Translations under genes and position numbers: made by a program
Source of the DNA: a virus
DNA length: 64,000 bases
Strand: one strand, 5' to 3'
IMG/VR virus record: IMGVR_UViG_3300022752_000036
Span: 1-64,000 of that record
Shown here: positions 19,570 to 26,882 of the stretch, piece after piece
How positions within the stretch are numbered: the first letter of the stretch is position 1
Layout: the number at the start of each line of letters is the position of its first letter
Notes under the pieces: generated by a model
The model's database searches: none
What the model saw: only the letters and a program-made list of their open reading frames with translations
What the model was told of the DNA's origin: nothing

Positions 19570-21365
19570 AGTATTTTCATTCCTTCCATATAATCTCTTA
19601 GTTGTTCTGGCATACGTGGAGCACGTATCATATTGTATTGATTTGTGTCTTGATCCTCCGTATTAAAATCATTATCATATGAATATGACTCATATGTATG
19701 AATTGAAATTTCATCTCCATTATTAGGTCTAGTATTACCAATTGCATTAAATATGGATCCGCACACGGCATCCGCTAAGTCTTTAGAACCCTTTCTTGGA
19801 TGGTCTACCTTATCTCTCATAATTTTTAACTGCAATAATTCATCAATAAGCAAAGGTATGTTGGGACCTTTTAGTCTTTCTTCTAGAACCACCATTGCCA
19901 TATCGTCATAATGTTTCTTTGCAACAGATAGTGTTTCCGTATTAATACCATACTGTTTTAGTTGCTGCATCATGTCATGCGAATTCCATCTATCAAACGT
20001 ACATAATTTAATTTTAAATCCTGCTGTTCTCAATGACAATATGTAGTCTCTTACTTCTGCAAAATCAACAGACTTATCTGGAGTTGGAGTCCAATATCTG
20101 ACTGCATCTACCTCAACTATTGGGGCTGGCTGTGAATAAGTATCAGTTACTTTTACATTAACCCATTTAGTTACATGTGACATAGCTACTGCACAATGGT
20201 CATGTTTTTGTGCAAGGTCTACGTGAATAAAGTATTGTTTATCATCTTCTGGCTTAAACCATGGTTCTAGCCTGCCAAATCCATCTACTGCCATAGCCAT
20301 GTTGCTAAAAGCTTTTTCAATCTTTTCACGAGATTTAAAGAATGCATCTACTGCATCTGAAGGCATACAAGCAAAACGACTTAATGCGTCAGGCATATTT
20401 TTATAAAACTCTACTTTAAAGTCTTCTATTTTTTTTGTAGGATTAATCTCCCACGTAGGTCTTTTAAGAGCATACACTCTAGGAATTTTATACGATATGA
20501 TGTGATCTTCTTCCCATTCAACAAGCACCTCGTTGCCTGGCATTCCGTCTGGCAAATCATTATCCATTTTTAATAACTTACTTCTAACTATAGTTTCTTT
20601 TTCAGCAATTGCTGAATCATAAAACTTTTGTATTGGATCATTTTTAAAACGTGGAAATGATAGAAGTATTACTTTGCCATAATCTGGGAAACGAGATACA
20701 ACAGATCCACGATACATATCGTAAATAGCATCAGCAGTCTTTGCTTGATCATGACCAGTTGTATTTTCTGTAGCAAATCCTGAAATCTCATCTAGAATTA
20801 CTGCTATTACGTTATAACCTTCAAATGCTTCACGCTCAGAATGTCCTGAGTATACATTAACGTTTTTATCAAATCTTATTTCAGAAGCTTTCGGATCATA
20901 TTTGCCAACAAACCAAGGACTTCTGTCTATTCTTGTTTTGAATCCTTTAAAAAATACATTGTTTGCTTGTTGTGCGTTAATAGCAATATTAATAACATCA
21001 ATCGTATCTCCTGGCGGTTTACCATAATACGATGCAGGATCTTTTAAACATAATAATAAATATACTATATAAGCTACTGAAATTGTAGAGCAATAATCTT
21101 TTCCGCTACCTTTGCCTAACTGTGCAATAACCTCATTGCATGTTTGTTTAAACATTCTTCTACCCTCTTCTTCGCCGAAGAGTTTAATTAAAGTAGATTC
21201 TTTATATATTGTAGAACTTTTTTCAATTAAAGTATATTGATATTCTGATAGCGGAGGTAAGCCAAGGTAATCTGGATGCGTTACAAATGTCTTAAGATCA
21301 ACGGGTCTCTCATCAAATTCTTCTCCGTCGAGTATGTCTATAAGATCATTAAAATTAAGCTCCAC
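19566..21365 (-). CDS. terL: terminase large subunit
   Basis: 599 aa. N-terminal packaging ATPase: Walker A-like QLGKGSGKD (82-90) and Walker B VILDE (189-193). C-terminal RNase H-like nuclease: HVDLAQKHDHCA (first acidic residue), LCTFDRWNSHDM and a closing SKDLADAV block. It cuts concatemers and drives DNA into the prohead. It overlaps the small subunit by 11 bases, yet lies about 36 kb from the portal, within the replication half of the map. Confidence 0.92.
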   Translation of the reverse strand: MELNFNDLIDILDGEEFDERPVDLKTFVTHPDYLGLPPLSEYQYTLIEKSSTIYKESTLIKLFGEEEGRRMFKQTCNEVIAQLGKGSGKDYCSTISVAYIVYLLLCLKDPASYYGKPPGDTIDVINIAINAQQANNVFFKGFKTRIDRSPWFVGKYDPKASEIRFDKNVNVYSGHSEREAFEGYNVIAVILDEISGFATENTTGHDQAKTADAIYDMYRGSVVSRFPDYGKVILLSFPRFKNDPIQKFYDSAIAEKETIVRSKLLKMDNDLPDGMPGNEVLVEWEEDHIISYKIPRVYALKRPTWEINPTKKIEDFKVEFYKNMPDALSRFACMPSDAVDAFFKSREKIEKAFSNMAMAVDGFGRLEPWFKPEDDKQYFIHVDLAQKHDHCAVAMSHVTKWVNVKVTDTYSQPAPIVEVDAVRYWTPTPDKSVDFAEVRDYILSLRTAGFKIKLCTFDRWNSHDMMQQLKQYGINTETLSVAKKHYDDMAMVVLEERLKGPNIPLLIDELLQLKIMRDKVDHPRKGSKDLADAVCGSIFNAIGNTRPNNGDEISIHTYESYSYDNDFNTEDQDTNQYNMIRAPRMPEQLRDYMEGMKIL

Positions 21366-21897
21366 TGACCTGCTCTGAATCTATTACTACTGGCTCAACT
21401 ACCCCAGTTATTTGAGATAGTCTTTTAGCAACATCTAATTTACACTTTGAACAACTTGAAGTAACTTCTTTTAAAATTTTTACAAGGATCTCTTGTTTTC
21501 TTTCTGTCTCAGCAAGCTGAGATGCAAGTTCATTATTTTCTAAAACACCTATAGATTGAAGCATGCCTATTCTTTTTGCTTCAATATCAGCAATAAGCTT
21601 TAATGCACCAGACTTTACGCCCAATTGTCCAGACTGATCTGCATCCTCAACTGTTTTCCATGCTTCTTTAATTAACATGGCGTAGTGTTGATCTGCTCCA
21701 GAGATGGCTTCCTTTGCTCTATCTCTTATGTTGCTATCATTATGAACAACTTGTTTCCAGTCGTCAATTAACTCAAGGACTTCTTTTCTTTGTAGTCCCG
21801 TTGCCGTTGCAATTTGAGTAGGGCTATTTCCCTTTAATAGTTCTTCGACAACTTTATTCATTCTGTCAAAGCGTTCTGATAATTCTATTTCGCTCAT
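21355..21897 (-). CDS. terS: terminase small subunit
   Basis: 180 aa, with an N-terminal helix-turn-helix (NSPTQIATATGLQRKEVLELI, residues about 19-39), a central helical region and a predicted coiled coil with CSKC. Directly precedes terL. The role is to recognise the packaging start and load the large subunit. A TTGATT/TATAAT promoter ends six bases from the ATG, so translation is likely leaderless. Confidence 0.82.
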   Translation of the reverse strand: MSEIELSERFDRMNKVVEELLKGNSPTQIATATGLQRKEVLELIDDWKQVVHNDSNIRDRAKEAISGADQHYAMLIKEAWKTVEDADQSGQLGVKSGALKLIADIEAKRIGMLQSIGVLENNELASQLAETERKQEILVKILKEVTSSCSKCKLDVAKRLSQITGVVEPVVIDSEQVSGA

Positions 21898-21903
21898 TAA
21901 TAT

Positions 21904-21932
21904 ATTATACTTCTAGTCGACTAAAAAATCAA
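21904..21932 (-). promoter_or_regulatory. leaderless promoter of the terminase operon
   Basis: TTGATT (21932-21927), 17-base spacer, TATAAT (21909-21904), six bases to the ATG at 21897. Confidence 0.78.
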
Positions 21933-22252
21933 CTTGATTTAGCGATTTTAAGTAAAATTAAATACCCAATAAGATCATCAATATCATTATCTCCTGGGTA
22001 ATCTGTGCCTTTCATAAGTCTATTTAATTTATCATCTATACGAACATGAAGTTGTTCCCTTGGATCCGCCTTCGAAAATATACGAACAGGATCAAGGGCT
22101 GAATCGCCATAAGATATATTTTTATCAACTAACATCTTGGCAATTTCATGACAGGCTGCCCAAATTTTTACTCCTGATGGAGCTGATGTAGAATGAAGAT
22201 ATAAATCCTCACAATGAAAATCTTTTACGTCTGCAAATACTGGTTTTAACAT
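21929..22252 (-). CDS. DUF1599-like nucleotide-modification-associated protein (107 aa)
   Basis: The core KNxSYGDSALDPVRIF, the EQLHVRIDDKLNRL helix, and DNDIDDLIGYLILL match the DUF1599 (nucleotide modification associated domain 1) pattern, which is MazG-like. Acidic residues in DDK and DxxDD would bind metal. Probably acts on nucleotides or in DNA base modification (family knowledge, substrate unknown). Last gene of the replication operon before the terminase promoter. Confidence 0.75.
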   Translation of the reverse strand: MLKPVFADVKDFHCEDLYLHSTSAPSGVKIWAACHEIAKMLVDKNISYGDSALDPVRIFSKADPREQLHVRIDDKLNRLMKGTDYPGDNDIDDLIGYLILLKIAKSS

Positions 22253-22398
22253 TACCGCCTCTTTATCAATCCAAATTGTTCTAGGTATCTCTGTATAGTC
22301 ATAGCAGAGACTTTACATTCCGTCGCAATTTCTGTAACGGTTTTCTTTTGAACTACATATCTTCTATATAGCCAATCTTTACTTTGATATAACTTCAT
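22252..22398 (-). CDS. small helix-turn-helix protein (48 aa)
   Basis: Nearly the whole protein is one HTH: VQKKTVTEIATECKVSAMT then IQRYLEQFG. The layout matches the DNA-binding end of resolvases or homing factors without a catalytic part. Coupled by ATGA and TAATG overlaps on both sides. It may regulate this operon (inference). Confidence 0.7.
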   Translation of the reverse strand: MKLYQSKDWLYRRYVVQKKTVTEIATECKVSAMTIQRYLEQFGLIKRR

Positions 22399-22961
22399 CG
22401 TTCTGTCAATACCGTGTTTGAGTAGTGTGCAATGCCAAATGCATCTGCCACATCAAAATCATCTAACTGTAAATTATACTTTTTGTTAAAGTAATCTACT
22501 GTTCTCTGTTTTCTTATTTCCCTCATCTTTGCTTTGTACCAAGAGTCAGCATGTCCTGGATTTTCAAACCTAAGCGTGTCTTTCTCCAACTTTGTTGGGT
22601 TTTTATTTCCAATATATGCTTGCCAAGAAGTAGGAGATATAGTAATAACACTAGCCCCACTAGACATAAGCTCAGCAATGACAACACCGTATACATAAGA
22701 CAATTTTATCACAGCATCAGGGGATTTGACAAATACTGCTCCTTCAACAACTATATAATCTGATTTAAGCTCATTAAGCATTGCATGCATTTTAATTTTT
22801 GCATCATGAATTTTATGATAAATATCTTCTCCAGATAGATCTATCTTACCCCATTTAATTGGTTTATCATTTTCCATTAAGCAAAATGCAATTGAATTGG
22901 TTGAAGCATCTATTCCCAATACTCTACTTGCTTTTGTTTTTACTAAATCAGCTAATGTCAT
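22395..22961 (-). CDS. RuvC-like Holliday junction resolvase
   Basis: RNase H-fold with acidic residues in the expected places: Asp18 (LGIDAST), Glu73 (VVEGAVF) and the C-terminal DFDVADAFGIA (Asp170, Asp173). 188 aa, near the usual 170. It should resolve branched DNA before packaging, fitting its place between the recombination genes and terminase. AGGAATGATAA precedes the start. Confidence 0.88.
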   Translation of the reverse strand: MTLADLVKTKASRVLGIDASTNSIAFCLMENDKPIKWGKIDLSGEDIYHKIHDAKIKMHAMLNELKSDYIVVEGAVFVKSPDAVIKLSYVYGVVIAELMSSGASVITISPTSWQAYIGNKNPTKLEKDTLRFENPGHADSWYKAKMREIRKQRTVDYFNKKYNLQLDDFDVADAFGIAHYSNTVLTER

Positions 22962-23226
22962 TTATCATTCCTAATATAGTACTTTTTGTTTTTAAATCAG
23001 TAGCACGATGACAAGAAGAACACATATTGTTTTTATTATATCTGCTTAATTGTGCTCCACATTTTTTACATGGCCTTACTGCACCATTTTTAATAGCTTT
23101 ATTTTCATAATACTTTTCCATAATGCGTCTGTTAGTTTCAATTCTACAACATTCAGCAACGCAATATTTTTGATTATGGGTTTTAGGTTCAAATTCTTTT
23201 TTACATGTAATATTAGCACATATCAT
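22948..23226 (-). CDS. zinc-finger protein (92 aa)
   Basis: The start at 23226 forms ATGA with the upstream stop. The N-terminal CANITCKKEFEPK and then QKYCVAEC motif is a widespread phage zinc ribbon (often next to HNH or endonuclease VII domains); a second ribbon CKKCG...CSSC follows. No nuclease motif seen, so I call only the zinc domains. Confidence 0.72.
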   Translation of the reverse strand: MICANITCKKEFEPKTHNQKYCVAECCRIETNRRIMEKYYENKAIKNGAVRPCKKCGAQLSRYNKNNMCSSCHRATDLKTKSTILGMINDIS

Positions 23227-24020
23227 AATCCTGCATATGCCTCTATCTCTACTGTTCCTTCTTCCGCCTTCCAGCAATCTTTTCTGATAGGGCAACCTTT
23301 GCAAGAGTAGCTGGTTTTAATAAAAGGTCTTATTGGCATATCACCATCTTTAAAATTATCCCATACTGTACAAAGCCACTCAAATAAATGATCAATAATT
23401 TTTTTATTCTTTTCTGTCATCTGAATAGGGATAAGAAGTATTTCTTGAGTGTTTTTATTTTCATATAAAAAGAAAGCTTCTTTAACATTTCTTAGTTTCA
23501 TATATGTTAAAAGCTGAAGCATGTGATTATTTGATGGAGCCATTTCTGCTTGACGTCCATCCCAAACTTCTTGCTTAGCTGTTTTAATTTCACCTAGGAC
23601 TTCTTCGTCTTCCCAATTAATAACAAGATCTATGAAGCCTTTTATTGGTGGGTATTCATTTGTAATTTCAATTTCAGTTTTTACATCTTTTAAAGAATTT
23701 TGTTTAAACAAATCTGAAGATTGATTTGATATTAGCTTCTGAAGTCTATCATGTGCTTGGGTTCCATAGGCCATATTAGCTATTGCTTGTGCACCATTGT
23801 TATCAATAAAGTTTGCACCACTGAATGCCATATACCAATATCTAGGACAATTACCATGACCGTAACCAAAGCTGCTTGGACTAAATGACTTTTTTGTCAT
23901 TTCTCCATCTGGTCTTTTAGTGGCAAGATATGCATCATCAAGCAATTTAGCAAACTCTGTTACATTAAACTTGCCATCATATTTTTTAAATTTTAAATTC
24001 TTTACTATTTCTTTAGCCAT
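23223..24020 (-). CDS. Cas4/RecB-like PD-(D/E)XK nuclease (265 aa)
   Basis: Nuclease core: GTQAHDRLQ (His), GFIDLVINW (Asp), EIKTAKQ (Glu-x-Lys). An iron-sulfur cluster site is suggested by NCPRYWY upstream and CKGCPIRKDC at the C-terminus, as in Cas4 and AddB. ATG at 24020 is chosen for its small overlap; another lies nine codons upstream and neither has a ribosome site. In phages this family processes DNA ends for recombination, fitting the recA neighbourhood. No CRISPR array or other cas gene is present. Confidence 0.85.
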   Translation of the reverse strand: MAKEIVKNLKFKKYDGKFNVTEFAKLLDDAYLATKRPDGEMTKKSFSPSSFGYGHGNCPRYWYMAFSGANFIDNNGAQAIANMAYGTQAHDRLQKLISNQSSDLFKQNSLKDVKTEIEITNEYPPIKGFIDLVINWEDEEVLGEIKTAKQEVWDGRQAEMAPSNNHMLQLLTYMKLRNVKEAFFLYENKNTQEILLIPIQMTEKNKKIIDHLFEWLCTVWDNFKDGDMPIRPFIKTSYSCKGCPIRKDCWKAEEGTVEIEAYAGL

Positions 24021-24351
24021 TATAACGAACGACATACTTGAGGGCATCTACAAGTTTATCGATTGACTCCTTTGCTGAATAATATATATTCTTTTTATTA
24101 TTATTTACTGTTCCAGCTTTGTCTTTAGCAATAGTAGAATATACAGAGGCCATCATAGAAAATTTAGTTGACATAGCCTGTAACTCAATAATTAAATGTG
24201 GGGCTTTGGCAGCAGGTACATCTGGATTCATTAAAAGTTTTACAACAATTGATAAAGCCCTATCTAACTGATCATCTTTCATGTATTCATGAAGATCATT
24301 AAACTCAGTAATCTGACTTATTAATTCTAAAGTATTTTTATCTTCCGCCAT
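24013..24351 (-). CDS. conserved phage protein (112 aa)
   Basis: All-helical, acidic N-terminus, with DVPAAKAPHLIIELQAMSTKF and a KxxxNNNKKNIYYSAKE stretch. I know similar small proteins from aquatic phages beside recombination genes, with no function known to me. Overlaps the nuclease gene by eight bases. Confidence 0.65.
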   Translation of the reverse strand: MAEDKNTLELISQITEFNDLHEYMKDDQLDRALSIVVKLLMNPDVPAAKAPHLIIELQAMSTKFSMMASVYSTIAKDKAGTVNNNKKNIYYSAKESIDKLVDALKYVVRYNG

Positions 24352-24451
24352 CTTTATACCTCTTGTCTAATTTATTAATAAATAACCCAAATGGATATCC
24401 AATTACAAAACCTATTCCTATGCCCATCATTAAAATTGCAATAGTAGTCAT
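24338..24451 (-). CDS. tiny membrane protein (37 aa)
   Basis: One Gly/Ile-rich transmembrane helix (residues 4-24), then a basic tail (KLDKRYKDGGR). Its ATG shares a base with the stop of the XapX-like gene, so the two are translated together. Confidence 0.6.
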   Translation of the reverse strand: MTTIAILMMGIGIGFVIGYPFGLFINKLDKRYKDGGR

Positions 24452-24606
24452 TATATAATCCTTGTTACTAAAGCATAGCCAATCCAAAGACCTACGATAC
24501 CCATAAGACCTGCAAATACTGGTGGAGCTGGAATTGGCAATTTAAATGCACTAAAAACTCCGCCTACAATAGTTCCCACTAGAGTAGTCATTACAATGTC
24601 TCTCAT
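24451..24606 (-). CDS. XapX-like small membrane protein (51 aa)
   Basis: Two hydrophobic helices around a central FKLPIPAPPVFAG, the hallmark of the XapX (DUF1427) family, followed by GLMGIVGLWIGY. Function of the family unknown. Coupled by TAATG to a second tiny membrane protein and by ATGA to the gene before it. Confidence 0.72.
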   Translation of the reverse strand: MRDIVMTTLVGTIVGGVFSAFKLPIPAPPVFAGLMGIVGLWIGYALVTRII

Positions 24607-24743
24607 TTCTTATCTCGCTTTTCTTTTGGATACGGACCTAAATCTGATTTGATTGTGCCGTCTTTTCTCATTCTTACAATTCTGCCATTTTTAATTTGCA
24701 TTTTATTAAAACCATAATGTGGTTTAAGCTTTCCACTAGACAT
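24603..24743 (-). CDS. small basic protein (46 aa)
   Basis: Lys/Arg-rich with NGRIVRMRKDGTIKSDLG, a short beta-hairpin-like stretch. Overlaps both neighbours. Possibly nucleic-acid binding by charge only. Confidence 0.55.
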   Translation of the reverse strand: MSSGKLKPHYGFNKMQIKNGRIVRMRKDGTIKSDLGPYPKEKRDKK

Positions 24744-25044
24744 TATTTTCCTCCCAACATTCAATTAATTGTTCAAGCAATGACCATTCAATTACTGCAA
24801 GTCTCGTTTTGCTATTGTCTTTGCCAAGGACGAGTTTGAGTACAGGATATTTATCCCTACTAACTTTAAAAGTGTCTGTACATATTTTTGACCACATAGT
24901 TTGCGAAACAGAGATTGTCTTTTCGTACTCTTTATAATCCACCACAAAAGTTCGCCACTGAGCGTCACCCTTCTGATAATTACCACGTCCACTATTTTTT
25001 TGTTGTTTTGCGCCATCTCGTTTTGCTTCCGATCTTTCTGACAT
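24736..25044 (-). CDS. conserved phage protein, possible nuclease-like fold (102 aa)
   Basis: After a basic disordered start, residues 24-60 read GDAQWRTFVVDYKEYEKT then SVSQTMWSKI. The D...(D)YK arrangement followed by a helix resembles small phage PD-(D/E)XK resolvases, and LKLVLGKDNSKTRLAVIEWS could be the following strands. The similarity is by eye and weak. Its place next to recA and the Cas4-like gene fits a recombination role. Confidence 0.55.
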   Translation of the reverse strand: MSERSEAKRDGAKQQKNSGRGNYQKGDAQWRTFVVDYKEYEKTISVSQTMWSKICTDTFKVSRDKYPVLKLVLGKDNSKTRLAVIEWSLLEQLIECWEENNV

Positions 25045-25232
25045 TATCCCACCTTAAATTGATTAGCGTGTCCATCTGGACATGTCCAAGAAATTATTAA
25101 TGTAGTAGGATCCCAAAAAGCTTCTTGAGCATCCTTATCACATTTACCACATGGCTTTATACCAGGGATGTTTTCTAATTCTGCTCTATGAATTATTTCT
25201 GGCTTATTAAAAAATTCATTAAGATTTGGCAT
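25044..25232 (-). CDS. zinc-ribbon protein (62 aa)
   Basis: CGKC near residue 28 and CPDGH near 51 give a C2CH ribbon around a WDPTTLIISW strand. The stop shares a base with the next start; the start lies within the recA end. Function unknown. Confidence 0.65.
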   Translation of the reverse strand: MPNLNEFFNKPEIIHRAELENIPGIKPCGKCDKDAQEAFWDPTTLIISWTCPDGHANQFKVG

Positions 25233-26223
25233 CTATTTCTTTCTTTAACTTATCTACAACTTTGGGATTATCACGAAGGTATTGCACTGCCTTAGCCCGT
25301 CCTTGTAATCTTTCCCCGTCCACGGTATACCAAGCGCCACCTTTTTCCACGACTCCGTACATTTCTGCAACATCAAGAGTTTCTCCGACACGATCTACAC
25401 CAACAATCTCGCCTTGGTAGTAGAAGTCATACTGTCCCGAAAGATTAGGGGGTGAGACTTTGCTGTAATCAACAATCCAGTTAACTGGTCGTCCGACTCT
25501 TTGTTCGATAATTTTGTCGCCAACTTTAACGCCAGCTTTAATAGCATTAGCCTCAGCTTCAGACGACCATAGTTTAACGACAGTGGTACTGAAGAACTTG
25601 ACAGCCATTCCGCCTGTGGGGATGTGACTAGCATGCATAGATCCAAACTGATTTCGTTGTTGTGAGATGAGAACAAGTAATGTGTTTTTGTTTGCATAAT
25701 TTAACATTTTGACTGCGTGAGTCATATCCTTTGCTTCTGCGCCGATTTGCTTAGTGTCTTGCAAATCTTTTAATTCATTTCCATCTTTTTCAAAATAGAT
25801 TGCAGGAAGTAATGCAGAGATAGAGTCTACAACTATTAAGTCTACATCTGCTTCCATAAGTTTAGTTGCAACATCAACCATATCATTTACAGTTTTAGCT
25901 GGAGAGTAAATTAGTTTTTCTGAATCCACTCCTAGTTGTTCAGCCCATTTAGGATCATAAGATGCTTCTGCATCAATCCATGCACAAGTCTTTCCTTCTT
26001 TTTGAGCTAATGCAATCATTTGTAGGCAGAAAGAAGACTTGCCTGCAGATTTATTTCCCCAAACAAGAACCTGACGACCATATGGAAGTCCTCCTCGCAA
26101 TGCCATATTTAACCCTATACTAGGGGTAGCCTGCTTATGAACTTGAACTTCTTGTGCTGATTGAACTCTTGCTCTTGTTTTTGGATCTAATTTTGCTAGT
26201 ACATCATCTAATACGATTGTCAT
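25219..26223 (-). CDS. recA: RecA recombinase
   Basis: 334 aa. Walker A GNKSAGKS (56-63), Walker B LIVVDSISALLP, and the DNA-binding loop region with LISQQRNQFGS and the MAVKFFSTTVVKL strand, plus the C-terminal VDRVGETLDVAEMYGVVEKGG and GRAKAVQYLRDNP stretches typical of phage RecA. It drives homologous recombination and recombination-dependent replication. An extended -10 box lies about 25 bases upstream, so recA may be transcribed separately as well as from the operon. Confidence 0.93.
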   Translation of the reverse strand: MTIVLDDVLAKLDPKTRARVQSAQEVQVHKQATPSIGLNMALRGGLPYGRQVLVWGNKSAGKSSFCLQMIALAQKEGKTCAWIDAEASYDPKWAEQLGVDSEKLIYSPAKTVNDMVDVATKLMEADVDLIVVDSISALLPAIYFEKDGNELKDLQDTKQIGAEAKDMTHAVKMLNYANKNTLLVLISQQRNQFGSMHASHIPTGGMAVKFFSTTVVKLWSSEAEANAIKAGVKVGDKIIEQRVGRPVNWIVDYSKVSPPNLSGQYDFYYQGEIVGVDRVGETLDVAEMYGVVEKGGAWYTVDGERLQGRAKAVQYLRDNPKVVDKLKKEIDAKS

Positions 26224-26247
26224 TTATTTATCTTTTCTCTTTCTACC

Positions 26248-26253
26248 ATTATA
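26248..26253 (-). promoter_or_regulatory. extended -10 promoter of recA
   Basis: CTAAATGGTATAAT on the minus strand, similar to the promoters at 4368 and 14143 (CTAAATGCTATAAT). TG one base before the box; no -35. Confidence 0.55.
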
Positions 26254-26257
26254 CCAT

Positions 26258-26605
26258 TTAGAACAGGTTGCCGTGAAGTCTTGGCCTGTCTTTATTTATA
26301 TTTATTTTTTTATCAAGAATTTCATCTAGGCTGTGCTCTACAGCACTTTCATTCCTCATTGCAGCATACAGATCTAATGTTCTAATTAAAATATCAGCAA
26401 TTTCTTCTACAATATATTCAGATCCCTTGCTCTTTCTTATTGCTTCTAAAACTTCTGTAACTTCAGAATGTATCAGTGCAAGCTTATTTCCAACCTTGTC
26501 GTTTGAATATTCGCCATCCCAGAATCCCTTTTCAACTGCAGTTTCATGCAGAATTGCAGCCAGCGCATCTAAGCCATATTCAGTGAGTATGTTATTCTGA
26601 CTCAT
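26258..26605 (-). CDS. MazG-like nucleotide pyrophosphohydrolase
   Basis: One MazG domain of 115 aa: LALIHSEVTEVLEAIRKS supplies the ExxE half and VEEIADILIRTLDLYA the ExxD half of the metal site. It hydrolyses nucleoside triphosphates to monophosphates; phage MazG is thought to tune nucleotide pools or alarmones. The start overlaps the upstream gene by 14 bases. Confidence 0.85.
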   Translation of the reverse strand: MSQNNILTEYGLDALAAILHETAVEKGFWDGEYSNDKVGNKLALIHSEVTEVLEAIRKSKGSEYIVEEIADILIRTLDLYAAMRNESAVEHSLDEILDKKININKDRPRLHGNLF

Positions 26606-26882
26606 TAGTCTCCGCTTCTTCTAATGCATCATCAAACTCAGCATTATATTCCATTTCCTCTGGTCTTGGAAGTCTAAAAATAAAACTTGGTCCAGATTCA
26701 TCGTAGTCAACAACTAATTCTTTATCTTTGTTGTTAGCTTCAAATAATGTTCTAGTTGGCACACTTACTTGTCCAATAGTTTCTAGTATTGAAATTAATA
26801 CCTTGCTAGCTGTTAGCTGTGCCTGAATTTCATTTACGTCAAATTCTGGCTCTTGTGTTATAGTGATTTGTTGTTCGCTCAT
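26592..26882 (-). CDS. hypothetical acidic protein (96 aa)
   Basis: Acidic at both ends with a middle helix (AQLTASKVLISILETIG) and a FIFRLPRPEEME segment. The start forms ATGA with the dnaE stop. No family known to me; the location suggests a replication accessory. Confidence 0.6.
   Translation of the reverse strand: MSEQQITITQEPEFDVNEIQAQLTASKVLISILETIGQVSVPTRTLFEANNKDKELVVDYDESGPSFIFRLPRPEEMEYNAEFDDALEEAETNESE

Noticed and set aside
23223-24020. Cas4-like gene as sign of a CRISPR system
   Set aside because: No array and no other cas genes; phage Cas4/RecB-like nucleases normally serve recombination.
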